This document shows, piece after piece, positions 63,860 through 64,000 of a stretch of 64,000 nt of DNA (position 1 is its first letter; every line of letters starts with the position of its first letter). Position numbers and translations under genes: made by a program. The DNA comes from Babylonia areolata (Eukaryota > Mollusca > Gastropoda > Neogastropoda > Buccinidae): NCBI RefSeq assembly GCF_041734735.1, contig NC_134891.1:11586569-11650568 (forward strand), written 5' to 3'. The notes beneath the pieces are model-generated. The model made no database searches, was not told where the DNA came from, and worked only from the letters and a program-made list of their open reading frames with translations.

Positions 63860-64000
63860 TATCAGTATCAGTGTCAGTAGCTCAAGGACTGAAGGAGGCG
63901 TCACTGTGTTTGGTCAAATCCATATACGCTACACATCTGCCAAGCAGATGCTTGACCAGCAGGGTAACCCAATCACTCGGCCAATGCGCTTAGTCAGACT
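63860..64000 (+). repeat. tRNA-headed SINE at the window edge
   Basis: A CAGTATCAG-type start, GTAGCTCAAGGACTGAAGGA head, GTCAAATCCATATACGCTAC and CCAATGCGCTTAGTCAGACT, cut by the window end. Compared with 5403-5535 it has a small duplication (AAGGACTGAAGGAGG) in the A-box region. Confidence 0.8.

Overview
This is nuclear DNA from an animal, most likely a marine caenogastropod snail. The evidence is intron-rich metazoan genes, long CA/TG/TA microsatellites, and several dispersed tRNA-headed SINE families of the type that is abundant in snail genomes. One family has a CAGTTTCAG-rich start followed by a GTAGCTCAAGGAGGCGTC head. The species call rests on recognising these repeats and could not be checked here.

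Two host genes can be built exon by exon from splice signals and reading phase. On the + strand, 11.56-28.43 kb, lies a pyrroline-5-carboxylate reductase of the PYCR3 (cytosolic) type. It has two alternative first exons, 1A and 1B. Each has its own promoter-like sequence and each encodes its own GxGxxx dinucleotide-binding loop, joined to five shared exons. The predicted products are 266 and 279 residues. On the - strand, 56.47-38.71 kb, lies RAD21, the kleisin subunit of cohesin. It has eleven canonical coding exons (714 residues) plus one 1,557-nt exon that encodes 519 residues absent from canonical RAD21. That exon is flanked by consensus splice sites, is phase 1-1, and sits about ten residues before the conserved separase site, whose arginine is residue 172 in both this protein (without the extra exon) and human RAD21. 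The two genes converge on a gene-poor stretch at about 28.5-38.7 kb. A small divergent + strand gene starts at 59.8 kb with a TISU-like start and predicts a 41-residue acidic protein of unknown function. A possible orphan exon lies at 1.5 kb.

The rest is repeats. About 1.78-4.78 kb is a gag-bearing LTR fossil (- strand) carrying a separate ~0.6-kb dispersed element inside it; a second copy of that element lies at 31.0 kb. About 6.36-9.7 kb is a 5'-truncated LINE with APE endonuclease, reverse transcriptase and RNase H (- strand). Shorter LINE remnants lie at 15.6-16.5 kb (+) and 61.9-62.6 kb (-). Introns of both genes are swollen by minisatellites: 2.8 kb of 22/30-bp units in PYCR3 intron 5, a 53-bp array in RAD21 intron 11, a 50-bp array in the intron after the RAD21 extra exon, and others. 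Most long open frames in these arrays are artefacts of unit length.

The strongest lead for something undescribed is the RAD21 giant symmetric exon, followed by the twin first exons of PYCR3.
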